From positions 79,709,561 to 79,773,560 of the forward strand of contig NC_088775.1 of NCBI RefSeq assembly GCF_954871325.1: DNA of 64,000 nt, given 5' to 3'. The notes under the pieces are model-generated. The model was not told where the DNA came from. It was given only the letters and a program-made list of their open reading frames with translations, and did no database searches. Source of the DNA: Gordionus sp. m RMFG-2023 (lineage: Eukaryota > Nematomorpha > Gordioida > Chordodea > Parachordodidae). Of the stretch, positions 47,225 through 61,100 are shown in pieces. Position numbers and translations under genes: made by a program. The number at the start of each line of letters is the position of its first letter. The stretch's first letter is position 1.

Positions 47225-48378
47225 TTAGTAATTTTGCCATAGTAGCATGAATTTATATAATTGCTTCAGTTTAGTCATTAGGCTTGTCATACAAAATATT
47301 GCGGATAGAAAAAAAGTAATTGCTGTCACATAAAACATGATATAGGAGTTATGGAACATGCTAGACAGCCAGCTAACGAAAGGAGAGCCTATTACTCCTC
47401 CAACACAGTCCAACATCATTAATACCATAGGCCCTGAAAAATTTGGTGCCATACATACCTTCCGCCATATTTGGTGTTAATGTAATTCTAATTCCAAAAA
47501 ATACGCCAAATAAAACTGTTAAAATGGAATAATAACCATATTTAGAAGTTGGATACAAATATGCGGCACATACTACTAAATGGACGATTAACGTGGAAAG
47601 ATAAACTAATGTTTTGATTAAAAAACTTGTAGATTTAAAGGTTTTTATGGCATATAAATCGGTCGAGACTATATTTTTCCTTCTAGAACTTTCTAAAACA
47701 CCCCACAATATCACAGTGACACGACCCATAAGATCTCCTAATCCAATCCACGATATTAATGCTGAACTTTGCAAGGCGTCGAAGTGTAAATTTCTACCAA
47801 AATTTGCTATCATTAAATAGATTATATTACTACCCATTTGCCATAATACGCAGGATATTAAAAATATGACGCTTTCCCAATTTTTTACTCTCATTTCTTT
47901 GACGTAAATGTTTTATGTGTTAGTACTTTTAATAGCTTTAATCTATTCTGCATCTAAAATATGGTCCTTCATAAGCGATGCAACCTTTATTGAATGATTC
48001 ACATCGGTTATATTATCTTTTGTCTCTAAGGATTGTGACAATCGGGGTAATCTAAATAAAAGACACCCAGAGATACAAATATTTAAAAAAATACCCCCAT
48101 TAATTAAAAGCGACCCTCGAATTCCGTAATTTGTTATAAGTTGTGATTAGGATTGGAAAACAAAGACATCCCAGTGCGGTACCACTAAGCGCGAGAGAAT
48201 TTGCCATAAGGTATTTCCTGTCAAAATAAATTTTATTGACTGATATAGCCGCAGTGAAAATTATACCAGCGCCAGTGCCTACCAATAAGCCTTGCGTTAC
48301 TAATAATATATATATGTTAAGGCTTAAGTAAGAAAGACAAAATCCAAGAGCAGATATAATGGAACCGATGACTAGCGT
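47225..48378 (-). pseudogene. SLC16 monocarboxylate-transporter-like pseudogene
   Basis: A decayed copy of the large exon of the gene at 58192-59361. It is collinear over its full length with the same splice acceptor (GTTCACAG) at 48379. Recognisable stretches: TLVIGSIISALGFCLSYLS, IYFDRKYLMANSLALSGTA, WQMGSNIIYLMIANFGRNLH and FGVFFGIRITLTPNMAE. Against the other copy it has a 2-base deletion near 48140, a nonsense TAG near 47945 and a 2-base deletion near 47430, so no full-length carrier can be made. The partner of the upstream exon (62511-62662) was not found nearby. The copies lie about 11 kb apart in the same orientation, which suggests tandem duplication followed by loss. Confidence 0.9.
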
Positions 48379-48538
48379 CTGTGAACACAAAAAAAAATAA
48401 ACTTTAGTTTATTATAATAATACAATTTTGAAAAAAAAAAATGTTAAATATAAATTTTTTAAAAATAATTCCTCTCATATTTTATATCTTCAATTTCATT
48501 AAAAACTCTTAATTATTTAATTAAAATCATAGGCGTTG

Positions 48539-48646
48539 CTATGATTTTGCTAAGGGAAAGGGGGAATGCACTATTAGGTGAGGTTTCTCCTCATAAATTT
48601 TATTGGAGGCCTTTAGGCCCTCTTAGAGGCCCCTGGCTATGTTAGA
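48539..48646. repeat. Small MITE (CATAGGCG...GGCTATG)
   Basis: Left CATAGGCGTTGCTATGATTT and right CCCCTGGCTATG are imperfect inverted ends around a GC-richer 108-base core with mirrored GGCCTTTAGGCC. Related by its ends to the MITE at 57294. No clear target duplication. Confidence 0.45.
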
Positions 48647-49039
48647 AATATTTTAAATAATTTTGGGTTTTCTATAATAATTCCTTTTTTAAAAAAAATT
48701 TCGAATTATAGTCGTTGTTTTAAAAAATTATTATTACTAATTTTACTTTTAAATTCTTGTTTATGAGGAGATATTAGCTTAAAGTAATATTTACGTGAAC
48801 AAGGAAATATCCGATAAGGGATTTAGCTTATCTTATCCCGGCCCCTAGTTGTTTAGAGTCCTATTGAAACTGTTATGGACTAGTGGCAAGTTTATATATT
48901 TAGTGTCTAGGTGTATGAATGTTTTTTTAATTAATTTTTATTTGTCCTATAGGCATAACATAAAAGAAGCAATGGCTAAATTTATTGCTGCGCTACTAAT
49001 GCTAAGGCTTAATGTAGGTTATTGTTAATTTAAGTAAAA

Positions 49040-49440
49040 TATTAGATTAGGAGAAATGACACATTTTATTAGATTCCAAACAGAATGTTCGGTAAAATCA
49101 AACAGATACTTAAGGCTGCAGAGCCATGAAGCTATCATTAAGTATCTACCATTTTTAGCAAAACACGGGGTTCAGGTGAAGGTCTAATACCAAGTTCATG
49201 CATCGCGTTGACTGTTTAGGGTTATATAATAAGGGTTCATATTAGATGGAGAAATAATAATTTAATTTGACACCAAATCCACTATATTCGGTTAAATCTA
49301 ACCGATACTTAGGGCTACAGAGGACCGCTAAGCTGCCATAGGTAGTTGTTAGCTTTTACTGAAATACACGGTTCAGGCAAAGGCTTGATATCGAACTCGT
49401 GGACCACGCTAGCGGTTAAGGTTTATATTAGATGAGGAGA
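49040..49440 (-). repeat. Two tandem SINE-like units
   Basis: Two diverged units (about 49043-49255 and 49240-49440) share ATATTAGAT, CAGATACTTAAGG / CCGATACTTAGGG, ACGGTTCAGG and a final block. Read on the minus strand, that block gives CTAGCGTGGTCCACGAGTTC then GATATC, like the 3' half of a tRNA with B box. They are probably tRNA-derived SINEs; the A box is unclear. Confidence 0.4.
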
Positions 49441-49639
49441 AACACTTAGGAATAAAAAACCTCTTTTATTGTTTTAAAATAATAACTACTATAATTTTCT
49501 TTATGGAAAATATATTCTACTAATATTATATTGCATTTTATTACAAAAGGATTTATTAATATTATAAATTATAGTTATGATATCTATGACTTATGTCAAT
49601 AAATATACTGGTGATATTAGTACAGTAATAATAAAAAGC

Positions 49640-51320
49640 TAGAAAAGTTTTGAAGTCGATATGGTGCATAGATGGGCAAATGTATTGTCATAGGAAATTC
49701 TAGAAGCAAAAGCTGAAAAAATTATATTAGCAGAATTTGATCAGTTCAGATTACCATTTTACAAAATAGCTAGATTTCTAGCTTATCCAAGGTCAGCCTA
49801 CATGGATGGGGACTACCAATGTCACCATCTTCACTAAAAACAGATTCTGAATACATCTGTTACCAGAGTTGGACAGTACCGCGAATACTTGTATCTAATA
49901 TACAAGATCCTTTTTGTATCTTGTACTCAGTATCTTATTGACATTTTTAATAAGATATTAGTATCTGTATCTAAAATTCTTTATTTTGAAAAGATTCTTG
50001 TATCTTTTTCATTTTCTTTAAAAAAATATAGATACAGATTCTTTTTAATATTCATGTTAAAACATTTACATATCACACAATGTAACTTTATTTTCTTCGT
50101 GAAATCTTGTATTATTTCTTTATTTTTTCCCGCTATATTTTAAATATATTGATAACCAAAATTAGTTGGAAATTTTACAGGTCACAAAGATGGATAGATT
50201 AAAATAACAACACCAAAACTAAATAAGAGAAGGATATATTTTATATGTAATATTTTTAAATTTGTAGAATGTTTAACAATCATAGTAGTGTGAAGATGAA
50301 ATTATGGAGATAGGTTCTCTTAAATAAAATCCGAAATTTAAAATTCTAGATGGAAAATTTTATAAAGTAATTCATGTGAAAAAGAACAAGGTACAATCTG
50401 AATGTCAAAATTGCACAAGTAAAAAAGTTATTAAAGGTTCAACAAACTCCTTTACAAACTTTGTTAAACATATTAAAGTATATTAAACATTTTTATTTTA
50501 TAATTATTAGCATAATAATACCTATACTTAAGTCCCTCTTAGATAATTGTTATTAATTTGGATATATATTTTTTAGGGGTGTATCGATACCACTTTTTGG
50601 AGGCCGACCCGATATTCCCGAGATTAAATTTATATCGGTCGATTACCGATCCGATATCATATCTAATTTTGTATTCTGTAAAGATACCAATGGTTTTAAT
50701 TTTTAATATACTTTTTATTAGTATAAAATCTATAATTTAACTATACCATAACTTATCTCATTTAAATATATTAAATGATCAGTTATAGTTTATATTCAAT
50801 TCAATTGCAATTCTAAAAGTATATAAAATATTTTTATTGTTAAATCACTTTTATATAATAAGTAATACATTAATCAATATACATAATAAGTAATAAACAA
50901 ATTTATATGAAATTTGAAATAAATATTTAAAATAATATTTAACATTAATGTATATTTTCAATATATCAGAGGTCAGCTTGCGGCGATAATATCTGTCAAT
51001 ATCACCAGCTTCACTAAAAACAGATTCTGAAGAGAATCTCGCACACTTTTATAAACAGAATGCGCAAAAAAAATAACAATATGTCAGAATGTTTATTAAT
51101 TAATTATTAAAAAAATATACATAAAAATGGATTTCGATTTTATTTATAAAAATAAATGATTTTAAATATAACTTTTTATAAAAATTTTATAACATTTTAT
51201 TTTTATTAAGAAAGCCATTTTATATCGGATCAAATTTTATAATATTGGCAGATAACCGATATTTAAAAATGTGTGAAATCGGCCCGATCCGTTAAAAATA
51301 TCAGCACATCACTAATATAT
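49640..51320. mobile_element. Composite of hAT relics and hAT MITEs
   Basis: Minus-strand SESVFSEDGD (about 49800-49845) and SESVFSEAGDI (about 50985-51030) are remnants of the hAT C-terminal dimerisation motif. Plus-strand 50357-50489 reads a BED-type finger (ECQNCTSKKVIKGSTNSFTN, then KHIK) followed by a GTATAT donor. A MITE with CCAGAGTTGGACAGTA end and GATAC repeats starts at 49863. Another element, 50576-51318, has ends AGGGGTGTATCGATACC and ATATCAGCACATCACTA with ATCGG/CCGAT repeats. All coding parts are fragments. Confidence 0.6.
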
Positions 51321-52550
51321 TTTATATATAATTATTTAAGCAAGTTCTTATTAGAGGAAATATTTAAGCTACAATTGATATATAACATTAGATATAAAAG
51401 GCTCTTAATAAAATAATTATAATAAGGTAGATTAGTTACTTTTATTTCTATATGATATAAATAAAATTACATTATACAGTATTTATTTACAAAATTTAAT
51501 CAATTTAAAATGCATTAAAGAAAATTGTTATGTATTTAATAATTATAATATAATGTTGTGCATTATTTTCATATTTTTTATATATAATTAATGATTTTGT
51601 AAGAAATATTTAAAAAAAGTTTGAAAAGAGATTTAAATGATATTTATATATATGATATTACAAATGCAAGAATTAATAAGTCATAATAGAAAATAAACTA
51701 ATTTAAAAAATACATAAATATCACTCACAACCAGGTAATGATAAATACTTATTAAAGATAATGAATAAAATAAAACTAGTATATTTTTTTTAGAGATGCC
51801 ATTTAGCCATATACTCCGAATATAAGCTATTAAAAACAACACAGAAAATAACCAGCAAATTCTAATAAATCATTTGATATAATTTTTTTTTCTAATTTGC
51901 AAATTTTCATCTCCCATTAAATATACTACTCTCCCTTCCCTGTTTAAGAAATTAATGGGCAAAAACTAATATTAAATCCCTGGTTATTATAATTAATTCA
52001 TTAATAAATATTTTATTAATTATTGCAATTCATTCTTATATGTGTATGCTATGTTCTACACAAATAAATAATAAAAACTGTATTTTATAAACTATTCTAA
52101 TTTAATTGGTAATGATAATTTAAAAGTATCTTGTATTTAAGATACTTTAATTTAGTAAAAGATACAAGTATCTTTTATCTTTTTGAAAAAGATACTAGTA
52201 TCTGTATCTAAGATTCAATTTTTTTATAAAGAATATCATACTAGGAGTACTATTTCCCTATAAAGTATTGATTTAATTGGAAAAATGATTGTTTAAAGAA
52301 GGAATTTAAAATTGTTGCTAGGAAGTCATTTTTCCATTATAAATATAAGAACGTATAGTTATTAGACATCACATAATCATAGTCTGGACACCTGTATAAG
52401 CTCACAAATTTTATAAAAATGAATACGCCGCTTTTTCGAATTGTATTAACAATTTTAATAATATCGGGCCGATAACCGATAATAAAACTATATCAAGCTT
52501 ATATAGGACAGGATAAAGCTGAAATAATATCAAATCATATATATCCAAAA
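51321..52550. other. AT-rich stretch with GATAC and CCGATA MITE scraps
   Basis: AAGTATCTTGTATTTAAGAT at 52123-52240 and ATCGGGCCGATAACCGATA near 52463 are scraps of the MITE families seen at 49863 and 50576. No gene recognised. Confidence 0.45.
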
Positions 52551-53560
52551 AATGAGAGGTAAAGTATGAAGATTTGACAAATAGTTTAAAAAAGCTTTAA
52601 GCCAAGTGAAACTAGGATATCAACAAGATTGAAATTTTTTGAACAATGAGAGGAGAACTTATTTTTCAAATAAATTAAAAGAAGCATGCAAGCAGTATAA
52701 TTTTTCAGGCATTAGATGAACTAATTCGTGATCAATTCCTGGGTGGAATGGAAATGAAAAAATTAGGAATAGAAGTTCATACTAGATTGCCAAATGCATT
52801 GGAAGATAATGGTAATAAATTTGGTAAATATTGAAAATTGCTTTATCCATGGAGGGCAGAGATCGAGGTAAATATGAGTAAGACAACGCAATAAGTTCAA
52901 AAATTTAGTAGGGAGAATCAGGCAAATAGTGATAATAATAAGAGAAATATAGGTCAGGTAAAGTAAATATATGCACTCAGTGTAGAAGATTTGTAAAGCA
53001 GACTATCTAAAATATTTAAATTTGGAAAATAGGTCATTTTGCGAGACAAATATAATTTTTATACAAAACAAAAAAAATGCATCAATTAGATGATATAATA
53101 GTTATAATGATAATAGAAACCGTAGTCAAGAATCAGTTTATAATAGCTCTATTTGTCATATATGCAAAAACAAATAGTGAGTGATAATGGGCTTCGATTT
53201 ATCTCTCAGGAATTTAAGTTGTTTTGTAAAAGTAATAACATTAAATTAATACTATACCACCACCAATAGATGTTAAAAATCGGTAGGCCGAGGAAATAGC
53301 TGCTACAAATGAGTTAGGTTTGTTACTGTATTAATGATAGAACACATATTACCAGCAAACTCGCCTGAATAATTTTGTTAGGAAAACATATACCAACTTT
53401 ATTGGATGGGATTAAGCTTGACCTAAAAGACAGGATGCAAGAAAATGCTATAAAATGTCAATACAAATGCTTAATTCAAGGGCACAATTATCAGTAAGAA
53501 GAAATATCATGATTCAAGATGACGATAATTCATCGATAATCAACCAGGATAAGAAATGAA
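52550..53560 (+). mobile_element. Ty3/gypsy relic 4 (fossil)
   Basis: Plus-strand scraps of a gag region (around 52690-52830, LDELIRDQFLGGMEMKKLGI), a possible zinc-knuckle region near 52970, and an integrase core region (around 53170-53460, SDNGLRFISQEFK). The distances show large internal losses. LTRs were not found. It is very old and broken many times. Confidence 0.6.
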
Positions 53561-55164
53561 ACATCTCGGTTGGTGGAAAAACCAATAGTAGATTACAACT
53601 ATATGAATTGCCATATCTAGTAGAGAAATTCTGTACATCATAAGCCTTGTGGATCAATTGAGAAGAGCTGTTAAGCCCTACTTTTAAAAGTGGCGCATTA
53701 TCGCTCGCTCTTTGCCAAAAAGTAGCATTGCTATCACTACCCAACAAAACAAAGTAGCAGGTCATTTGCTTCTATCTTTTAAAAGTCGCATTAGCTACTT
53801 TATAAAAAAAAATTTACAAATAAATTTGTTTTATTTTTTTGATTATAATGTAATTAATTGTCTATAAAAAAATGAACATTTATAAATTTTTAAATATGAT
53901 TAATTATTTATAATAAAAAGACTCAAATGAATGTATATAACTATTTATGGTAATATTTATTTTGTTACATTTTAATTATAAAATCATTTCTTTATTATCA
54001 ATCTCAAGTCCAGACTGGAGATCAATAAGTATAAGATTTTGCCTTACTAAATAATCGCTCAACACTAGCATTTGAGGGTAATAGAGTATTTTATTTTATG
54101 AATATTTTTTTAAAATAAGAATAATCATCAAAAATGTTCTTTTGAGTATTTTGTGATTAAAAAAAGGCATCTAAGGTTCCATTAGATTAATATCCTTGAT
54201 TTCAAAATAGAAGAAGCCGTTTTGGGGGTTATAACTAATTTATCTTTGTTTAGTAAAAAATTATTCCGCTTTAACATGAGCCTATGAGATTTTTAAATCC
54301 AAATAAGTTGATATAAGGCTGGTTTAGTTTAAAATTTAGACGAATCATGGCAGCTAGCACATTATCTTCATTGCTTAGTTTGAGAAATCTATTTAGTTTA
54401 AAATAAGTGTATTTAAAATATATCTTATTATATTAAATCTTTTAGCTTTTAAATTAGAACAAATTATTCAGTCAGAATCAGAACAACAATATATCACATT
54501 AGTTCTACTTATATAATATTTAATACAAAATATTGAACCAACTTAAATTATGGATCAATTATAATTACATTTATTTTGGCTGTAAAAATAAAAATTTCCA
54601 GAATATAAAAAATTACCTTCATCAATGCCTTTTAGCATAGTGTCAACTACGAGTTGGCATAAGTTTAGATTATTTAATCTCTTTAATTATGTTAGAATAC
54701 TTAAAGAAAGAAAATAATACCCCATCTTCATATAATCCTAACTTCCAAAATTTAAAGGGAAACAGCCACATATTTACATAATCTAAAAAATTAAAATATG
54801 AAAATATAATTGTATATTATCTCTGTATATATATACTTTTTTATAAAAGTATGCTCTTCATCGCTAATCCATTGATTTCCAGCTTAATCACAAAGAAAAT
54901 TCCAATCTTCTGTCATACATAAAAAATGACACGAATTCGATTGCTTAATTAATAAAATTCCTTCTAGGGTTGTTAGGAGTTAATATATACCTTGCCTAAC
55001 TTGAGAATAATTTTTTCTTATTTTAAACAGATATATTTGTCTCCACATTTTGTTTTTCCAAAAAGAAAAATTGATAGTGTACCTTCCATTTCGTTAATAT
55101 TTTCATTGTTTGACTCACTTAATATCCATTTTGAATAATTTGCACCAGATGGTTAAGGTGTATA

Positions 55165-56984
55165 CAGGCGCGCACGCAAGAATTTGGTCTGGGGGGGGGG
55201 ATAATAAATTTTTTTAAGAAATATTATTGTTAATTAAAAATACTAAGCATAAATTTATTAGGATTAATAACTTTTCTAATACACAATTTTAAACTAATGT
55301 GAATTAAAAAAATTATATATATAAACCGGCATTGATAAACTATAAAATAAATGTGAATAAAATATAAAGTGAATATAACCCACGATATGAATCACTTAAA
55401 TGACCCAAAATTGAAATTTGAATTTTTTGAGCTTTTAAAATATATAAAGTATAAAAAATTTAAATGTTGGAAATATAAATTAATACACAAAAAGTTTCTT
55501 AGGAATAATTGTATTTTGTATGTTTTGAGCTAATTTTTCAATTATCAATCCTTGCTTGGCGTCAAACTATGTATATTCAAAAGATCCAAATCATTCAATC
55601 TACTTTCAAATGTTGTATTTCATAGGTATGTTTTTCACAGACTTGCAGGCCCGGCCCCCGAGCTGGACCGTATTTTAATTTTTTTAAATATACCCGGGCC
55701 GGGCCCGTAATTTTTTTTTAAAAAAAAACCCGGGCTGGGCCTGAAAATATTTTTAGAAAAAATATCCGGGCCGACCTGTATATTTTAAAACCAAATATTT
55801 GAAATCGCCATTATTAGCTATAAAAATCAAAAAATATAATTCTTTAAAAAAAAACCCGGGCAGGAAAAAAATTTTAAAAAAAATCTGGGCCGTGTCCTGC
55901 AAATGGTATCTCTGCAAGGCTCTGTTATTCTTCTTAAAAAAGAGAATGTTCTCTCATTAGTTTACTAAAGAGCTGCTAATAAATATAACCATTTTAATAC
56001 ATTGAGAGTATAATCTAAAATGTGTTTGAAATAAAAAGCATCCATAGCATTTTTTTGAACTGTATCAACTATAGTTAATCTTTTAATAATAGTTATTCAG
56101 CTAATAAGGCATCATAAGATATTTTAACATCTTCATGATAAAAATCTAACAAATATTTATATTTTTTTTCTATCACCATATGAAAAAGGTTGGGAGAGGG
56201 GACATTTGTTTTATAATACTCTTCTAATGATCCTATATTAATGTTTTGACGATGAGCTTGCTTGCTGCAAGTCGAGGGGGGGGGGCAAATATTAAACACG
56301 TATAGCTATGCTTTTGACTCAACAATAACATATAAAATATGAAATTCTTCAACAACATTAGCTCTAATTTCCTTGAGTTCTAATAAAATGCTCTCCGCTA
56401 TTCTCATCTTCTTAATCAAGTCAATGTTACGTTTTTGAAAAGTATTACATAAAATAGTTGTATAATTAAATAATACATTCTAATGAGAAAAAAATTTGGA
56501 ATAAGTATTGAATCCAATAATTTTCTTGCTTCTGAGGAAATATTTCTTTCAAGCCATTGTGATATTTCAGTAATAGCATTAATAATCGGCTCTTCTAACT
56601 CCATAATAGCTGTTACTGTGGCGGAGACTCGATCTCGTTGGACAAGCTTGCAATTTCTTTCTCCCTGTTGGACAAGGAGTTTCAGTGATAATTATTATTT
56701 GACTAGAAATTTAGATAAATATTACGCCACTAAAATTTGAAAATAATAGGTAAATTACCCCAAGGAAAACTTGAAATCGAAATTGATTGATAAAATAACT
56801 TAGTAGATGAATGGGATAAATAAATGTAATTAAATATATATGAGATAAGAATAAATATACAAATATAAATTAATATTAACAATAATATTTTTGAAAAATA
56901 TAATCCGGCATCTTCATTTTTTGGCTTTGGGGGTGGGGGGGGGGGGATTTGTCCTCCTGCCCCCCCCTGCTGCGTACGCCTGTG
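55165..56984 (-). mobile_element. hAT transposon copy B (zf-MYM1-like transposase), nested in hAT D
   Basis: Left CAGGCGCGCACGCAAG and right GCGTACGCCTGTG are inverted ends. The 8-base duplication GGTGTATA is perfect (55157-55164, 56985-56992). Minus-strand coding blocks: ACPTR near 56645, MELEEPIINAITEISQWLER with SSEARKLLDSIL (56500-56604), frame-shifted NIDLIK and ESILLE blocks (about 56370-56450), and KYKYLLDFYHEDVKISYDAL (56093-56190). These match the transposase core of zf-MYM1-like hATs. The catalytic N-terminal half is gone and several frameshifts are present, so it is non-functional. It carries MITE M2 at 55636-55924. Confidence 0.85.
55636..55924. repeat. MITE M2 inside hAT copy B
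   Basis: Starts CACAGACTTGCAGGCCCGG and ends CTCTGCAAGGCTCTG. It occupies the same internal position as the M2 copy in hAT copy A, so it inserted before these two copies dispersed. Confidence 0.75.
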
Positions 56985-57293
56985 GGTGTATAATACAAAT
57001 TTTGAAAATATAAATTTCAATAGTAAATAATAAAATAGAAATTATGTTCGATCGAAATTTTCATTTACTTAATAAAAATTTCGAAGTAACGCGATACTTA
57101 GCTTTAAAAAAAGTAGTGAGCTACATTAACAACTTTGTAATTGAGGGATCAAATTTCTTTGGGTAAAGATTCAGTTAGGAAATAGAGAGAAGTTAGTTGT
57201 ATCAAACGAGTTACAGAAGAAAACAGAGCGTTCAAGATATAGAGCAAAAATAAATTTTTAATTATATATTGCTAAAAAATATTTGATTTTGAT

Positions 57294-57486
57294 TAGCCAG
57301 GAGAGGGAGGGTAAGGATCCCTTTCAAAAATTTGTCTGTTTTCATAAATATAATTTTAAGCTGATAAAGATCCCTCCTCCCCCAATATATACAATATACT
57401 ATAAAGAAGAATTTGAGAAAAATTAAAAGTTAATGAGTATATTTTAAAATCAGAACCCCCCCCCCCCCACAGCAAAATCCTGGCTA
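57294..57486. repeat. MITE with TAGCCAGGA ends
   Basis: Left TAGCCAGGAGAGGGAGGG and the right complement TAGCCAGGATTTTGCTG are inverted ends, with G/C homopolymer runs next to both. About 190 bases, noncoding. Confidence 0.65.
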
Positions 57487-57489
57487 CAA

Positions 57490-58190
57490 CTATAAATTAG
57501 GGCTATGTAAAATGTAAACTAGTTAGGTTATCAGACTGTTCTTATCTTCAATAATAAATATATTGCAATAAAATAAATTTCTATCTTTTCTGTATTCAAA
57601 ATTTTATTTATTATTATTATATATACTATTTACAAAGAAAAATATTAATATAATATATTATAAAAATTTCAACTAATTAGGAGTAACTTTTTTCTTTTAG
57701 TTGATATGATTTCTGCGATTTTATTCAATTAGTATGTATAATTATTATTATTATATAAAGTAATTTCTTTTCAAGCAAATCAAATGGTTCATATATGCAA
57801 TTTCTAAATGTATGATAAATTTTTTAATTTTAGTGTTTTTATAGAAAATATACAATTTATAGCTTGGTGATTATAAAGTATCTAGTCAATATGAAAGAAA
57901 AAATATTTAGAGAGTTAATTGATAATATAAAAAGGTTTTTAAAATATTAAATAAAAATATAATTGCAATTGAATGTCAAATATTTGACATCTGACAATCT
58001 CGCATGACCCAACAGATTTGGCAGGTCAAGTTACTTTAAATATTCATCGTCTGATTTAAAAAAACAAATGTATATTCAATATAAAAAACTATTAAAACAA
58101 TCATTAAAATATTTAATATAAAATAATATAATAATTATGCAATTCATTACAAATATCAGATTTGTCCTATGAAGATTTCTTTTATTTCAA
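57490..58190. other. Downstream flank of the SLC16 gene
   Basis: AT-rich DNA between MITE and transporter stop codon. It should include the 3' UTR on the minus strand. No motif can be assigned with confidence. Confidence 0.35.
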
Positions 58191-58191
58191 A

Positions 58192-61100
58192 TTATCGGAT
58201 TAGTAATTTTTCCGGTGTAGTATGAGTCATTCTATACAATTGTTTTAGTTTAGTCATGAAGCTTGCCATAAAAAATAGCGCGGATAGAAAAAACATAATA
58301 GCCATCATATAAAACATGATATAGGGGTTATGGAATTTGCTGGACACCCAGCTAGCCAAAGGAGAGCCTATTATTCCTCCTATTCCGCACATCATCATCG
58401 TGATGCCATAGGCCCTGAAAAATTTAGAACCGAACATATGGTCCACCATATTTGGCGTAAGTGTAATCCTAATTCCAAAGAATACGCCAAACATAAACGA
58501 TAAAAAGGGGTAATAACTATATTTGAAAGTTGGATACAAATATGCGACACATATTATTAAATGCACGATAATGGAGGCAAGAAAAACTAATATTTTGTTG
58601 AAAAAACTTATAGATTTAAAAGTTTTTATGGCATATAAATCGGTTGTGACTATTTTTTTCCTCCGAGAACTTTCAAAAACACCCCACAATGTAATAGTCA
58701 TGCGACCCATTATATCTCCTATTCCAATCCATGATATTAATGCCGAACTTTGCAAGACATTGAAATGCAAATTTCTCCCAAAATCCGCTATCATAAAATA
58801 AATTATATTAGAACCCATTTGCCATAATGCACAGGATATTAAAAATGTGACACTTTTCCAATTTCTTACTCGCATTTCTTTGACGTGATTGTCTGTATCG
58901 TGAGTCGCGTTAATAGCTTGCGCCGATTCTGCATCTATAATATCGTTCTTCCGAGGTGATGCAACTTTAATAGGATGATTCACATCGGTTTTATTATCTT
59001 TCGTCTCCAAGGGCTGTGACAATCGGGGTAACCTAAATAAAAGACACCCAGAGATACAGACATTTAAAAAAATACCCCCATTAATTAAAAGCGACCCTCG
59101 AATTCCGTAATTTGTTATAAGTTTAGTGATTAGGATTGGAAAACAAAGACATCCCAGTGCGGTACCACTCATTGCGAGAGCATTCGCCAGAAGGTATTTC
59201 CGGTTAAAATAAATTCTATTGACTGATATGGCCGCCGTGAAAATTATGCCAGCGCCAGTGCCTACCAATAAGCCTTGCGTTACTATTAATATATATATGT
59301 TAAGGCTTAAGTAAGAAAGGCAAAATCCAATAGCTGAAATTAGAGAACCGATGATTAGCGTCTGTGAACAAAAAAAAGAAGGCTTTAGTTTATTCATATA
59401 ATGTAGTGCTGTAAAGTATTGTCAATAAAATTTTTGAGTAAATTTAACGCACTTCGTTACTTTATTCAAAAGTGCAAGCAACGCATTTATTTTTTAATGT
59501 AATTTTGAATAAAAACTATAGTAAAACATTTTGTTTAAATAAAAAATTTTATATTTGTTTAACTCATCGAATTTCTTAATTGTTTATATAACTTTTCCCT
59601 GCCCGAGTTATTGAGATACTCTCCCTTAAACATTCTCCGTTAAAAAAAATTCAACCTTTTTTGAAATACAGTTATACTTTGAATTAAAGGCACGGGAGTT
59701 TGATAAAAAATATAAAATTTAAACTCCGACGCACAACCTTTCAAATCATTCCCCTGTTTTTACTATAATAAAAGGATATAAGTACGAAGGTGAATCATTG
59801 ATAAGTATCTCAGCTTGCAAAACATCAAATCTAATATCGGAGATGCCCAATGTATTTTATAAGTACCCAACAGTATCGCAATAATTTTAAAACTACAATA
59901 TATCGTGGTCTGTCCCCGGTTTTGAAATAATTTTTTATACTTTAGAGAAAATTGATAATTTTTTTATTTTCAAGTCCAAGATCTTTTTTAAAAAATTCGA
60001 AAAAAATTTTAATTATAGGTTAAATTTTTGAAATATTCAAAAATATTATTTTGGACATGTTCTAATTTTTATCTTTAAAAAAATTCTTATTGATTTTTCA
60101 AAGGTTTACGATCGAATTTTTTGATATTTTTGGATAACGGCTTGCATAAAAAAATTTTATAAAAATTGTTTTTAATAAATTATTTAATCCAAATAATTTA
60201 TTTTACTTTTTTATTATAAATAAATATTAAAATGATAAATTATAACAAAACCTTGAGAATCTTTTTAGCACAAAAATGTAAAAAAAATATCGCCATTTTT
60301 CATAAATTTCCTAATATTTAACAATGATTTATTAAATACAAATTATCATTCCTTTCAGCATACCAGCCGAACGCTTATCAAAACTAACATTCTTTTCAGC
60401 GTGCCAGTCGAATGCTTATTCAGTGTTGTTAAAAATGTTTTTATTGTTAAAATTGGATGTTTCCTTGATAAAAACTTTGAAAATATTTTTATATTAAAAT
60501 CAAATAATAATATTTCATATTAATGTTTTAAATATTTTGTTTAATGTATTGTTATTTTTAATAAATACCCAAAACCAAAAATAACCCCGGTTTTTACTTT
60601 TCAATGCGATATTAAACGCTTTATTTAAAGATATGATAAGATATTTTATTTATTGTCGTTAGTGTTGTTAAACTGCCCGATTTTGTTAATCAAAATTATA
60701 TTATGTAAACCTGGAGATTTAGTTCATAGATCACAGAAAAGTTTGAAATTCTATTTGCCAAATTTTGAGGCTTACATAATATTTTTTCCCTAAAATCTTA
60801 ATCGGCCCATTTTTAAAAATCGACCCATTTTTAAAAATCGACCCAAATTGAGTCATTTAACAAGATTAATTGTCATAAATTAAATATGTATAATTGCGCA
60901 TGAGAATTTGTTTTTAAAAAGGGTTGAATATGTCAAGAAATATAGTATTAAGAATAAACAAAATAATCGTTTTGATTCATGGATATAACACATACTAATA
61001 TGGTCAAAAATTAAGATCTCAAAATGCTAGGCAGAGCTTAGATACTTAATTTTCCCAAACATTTTTAATTTAGCAAGATGGAGATGGGATGTTTTATTTG

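Larger units (their letters stand above)
53663..57138 (-). mobile_element. hAT transposon D (decayed), host of nested hAT copy B
   Basis: Left AAGAGCTGTTAA and right TTAACAACTTTG are inverted ends. The 8-base duplications CAATTGAG (53655-53662) and TAATTGAG (57139-57146) differ at one base. Subterminal repeats contain TACTTTTAAAAGTGGCG and the mirrored AAAAAAAGTAGTGAGC. Minus-strand coding remnants include LPSNASVERLFSKAKS (about 54040-54095), the C-terminal dimerisation motif of hAT transposases, and NQWISDEEHTF near 54860. Stops and frame changes are frequent. Copy B (55165-56984) is inserted within it, leaving about 1.65 kb of its own sequence. Confidence 0.78.

Noticed and set aside
53514-53765. 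83-codon minus-strand ORF
   Set aside because: It crosses the end of gypsy relic 4 and the left end of hAT D, so it cannot be a single gene.
59362-59397. Start of the SLC16 protein at the Met encoded at 59397
   Set aside because: The frame before 59361 is intron sequence ending in a strong TTCACAG acceptor, and the true upstream exon (62511-62662) joins in phase with family-matching sequence.
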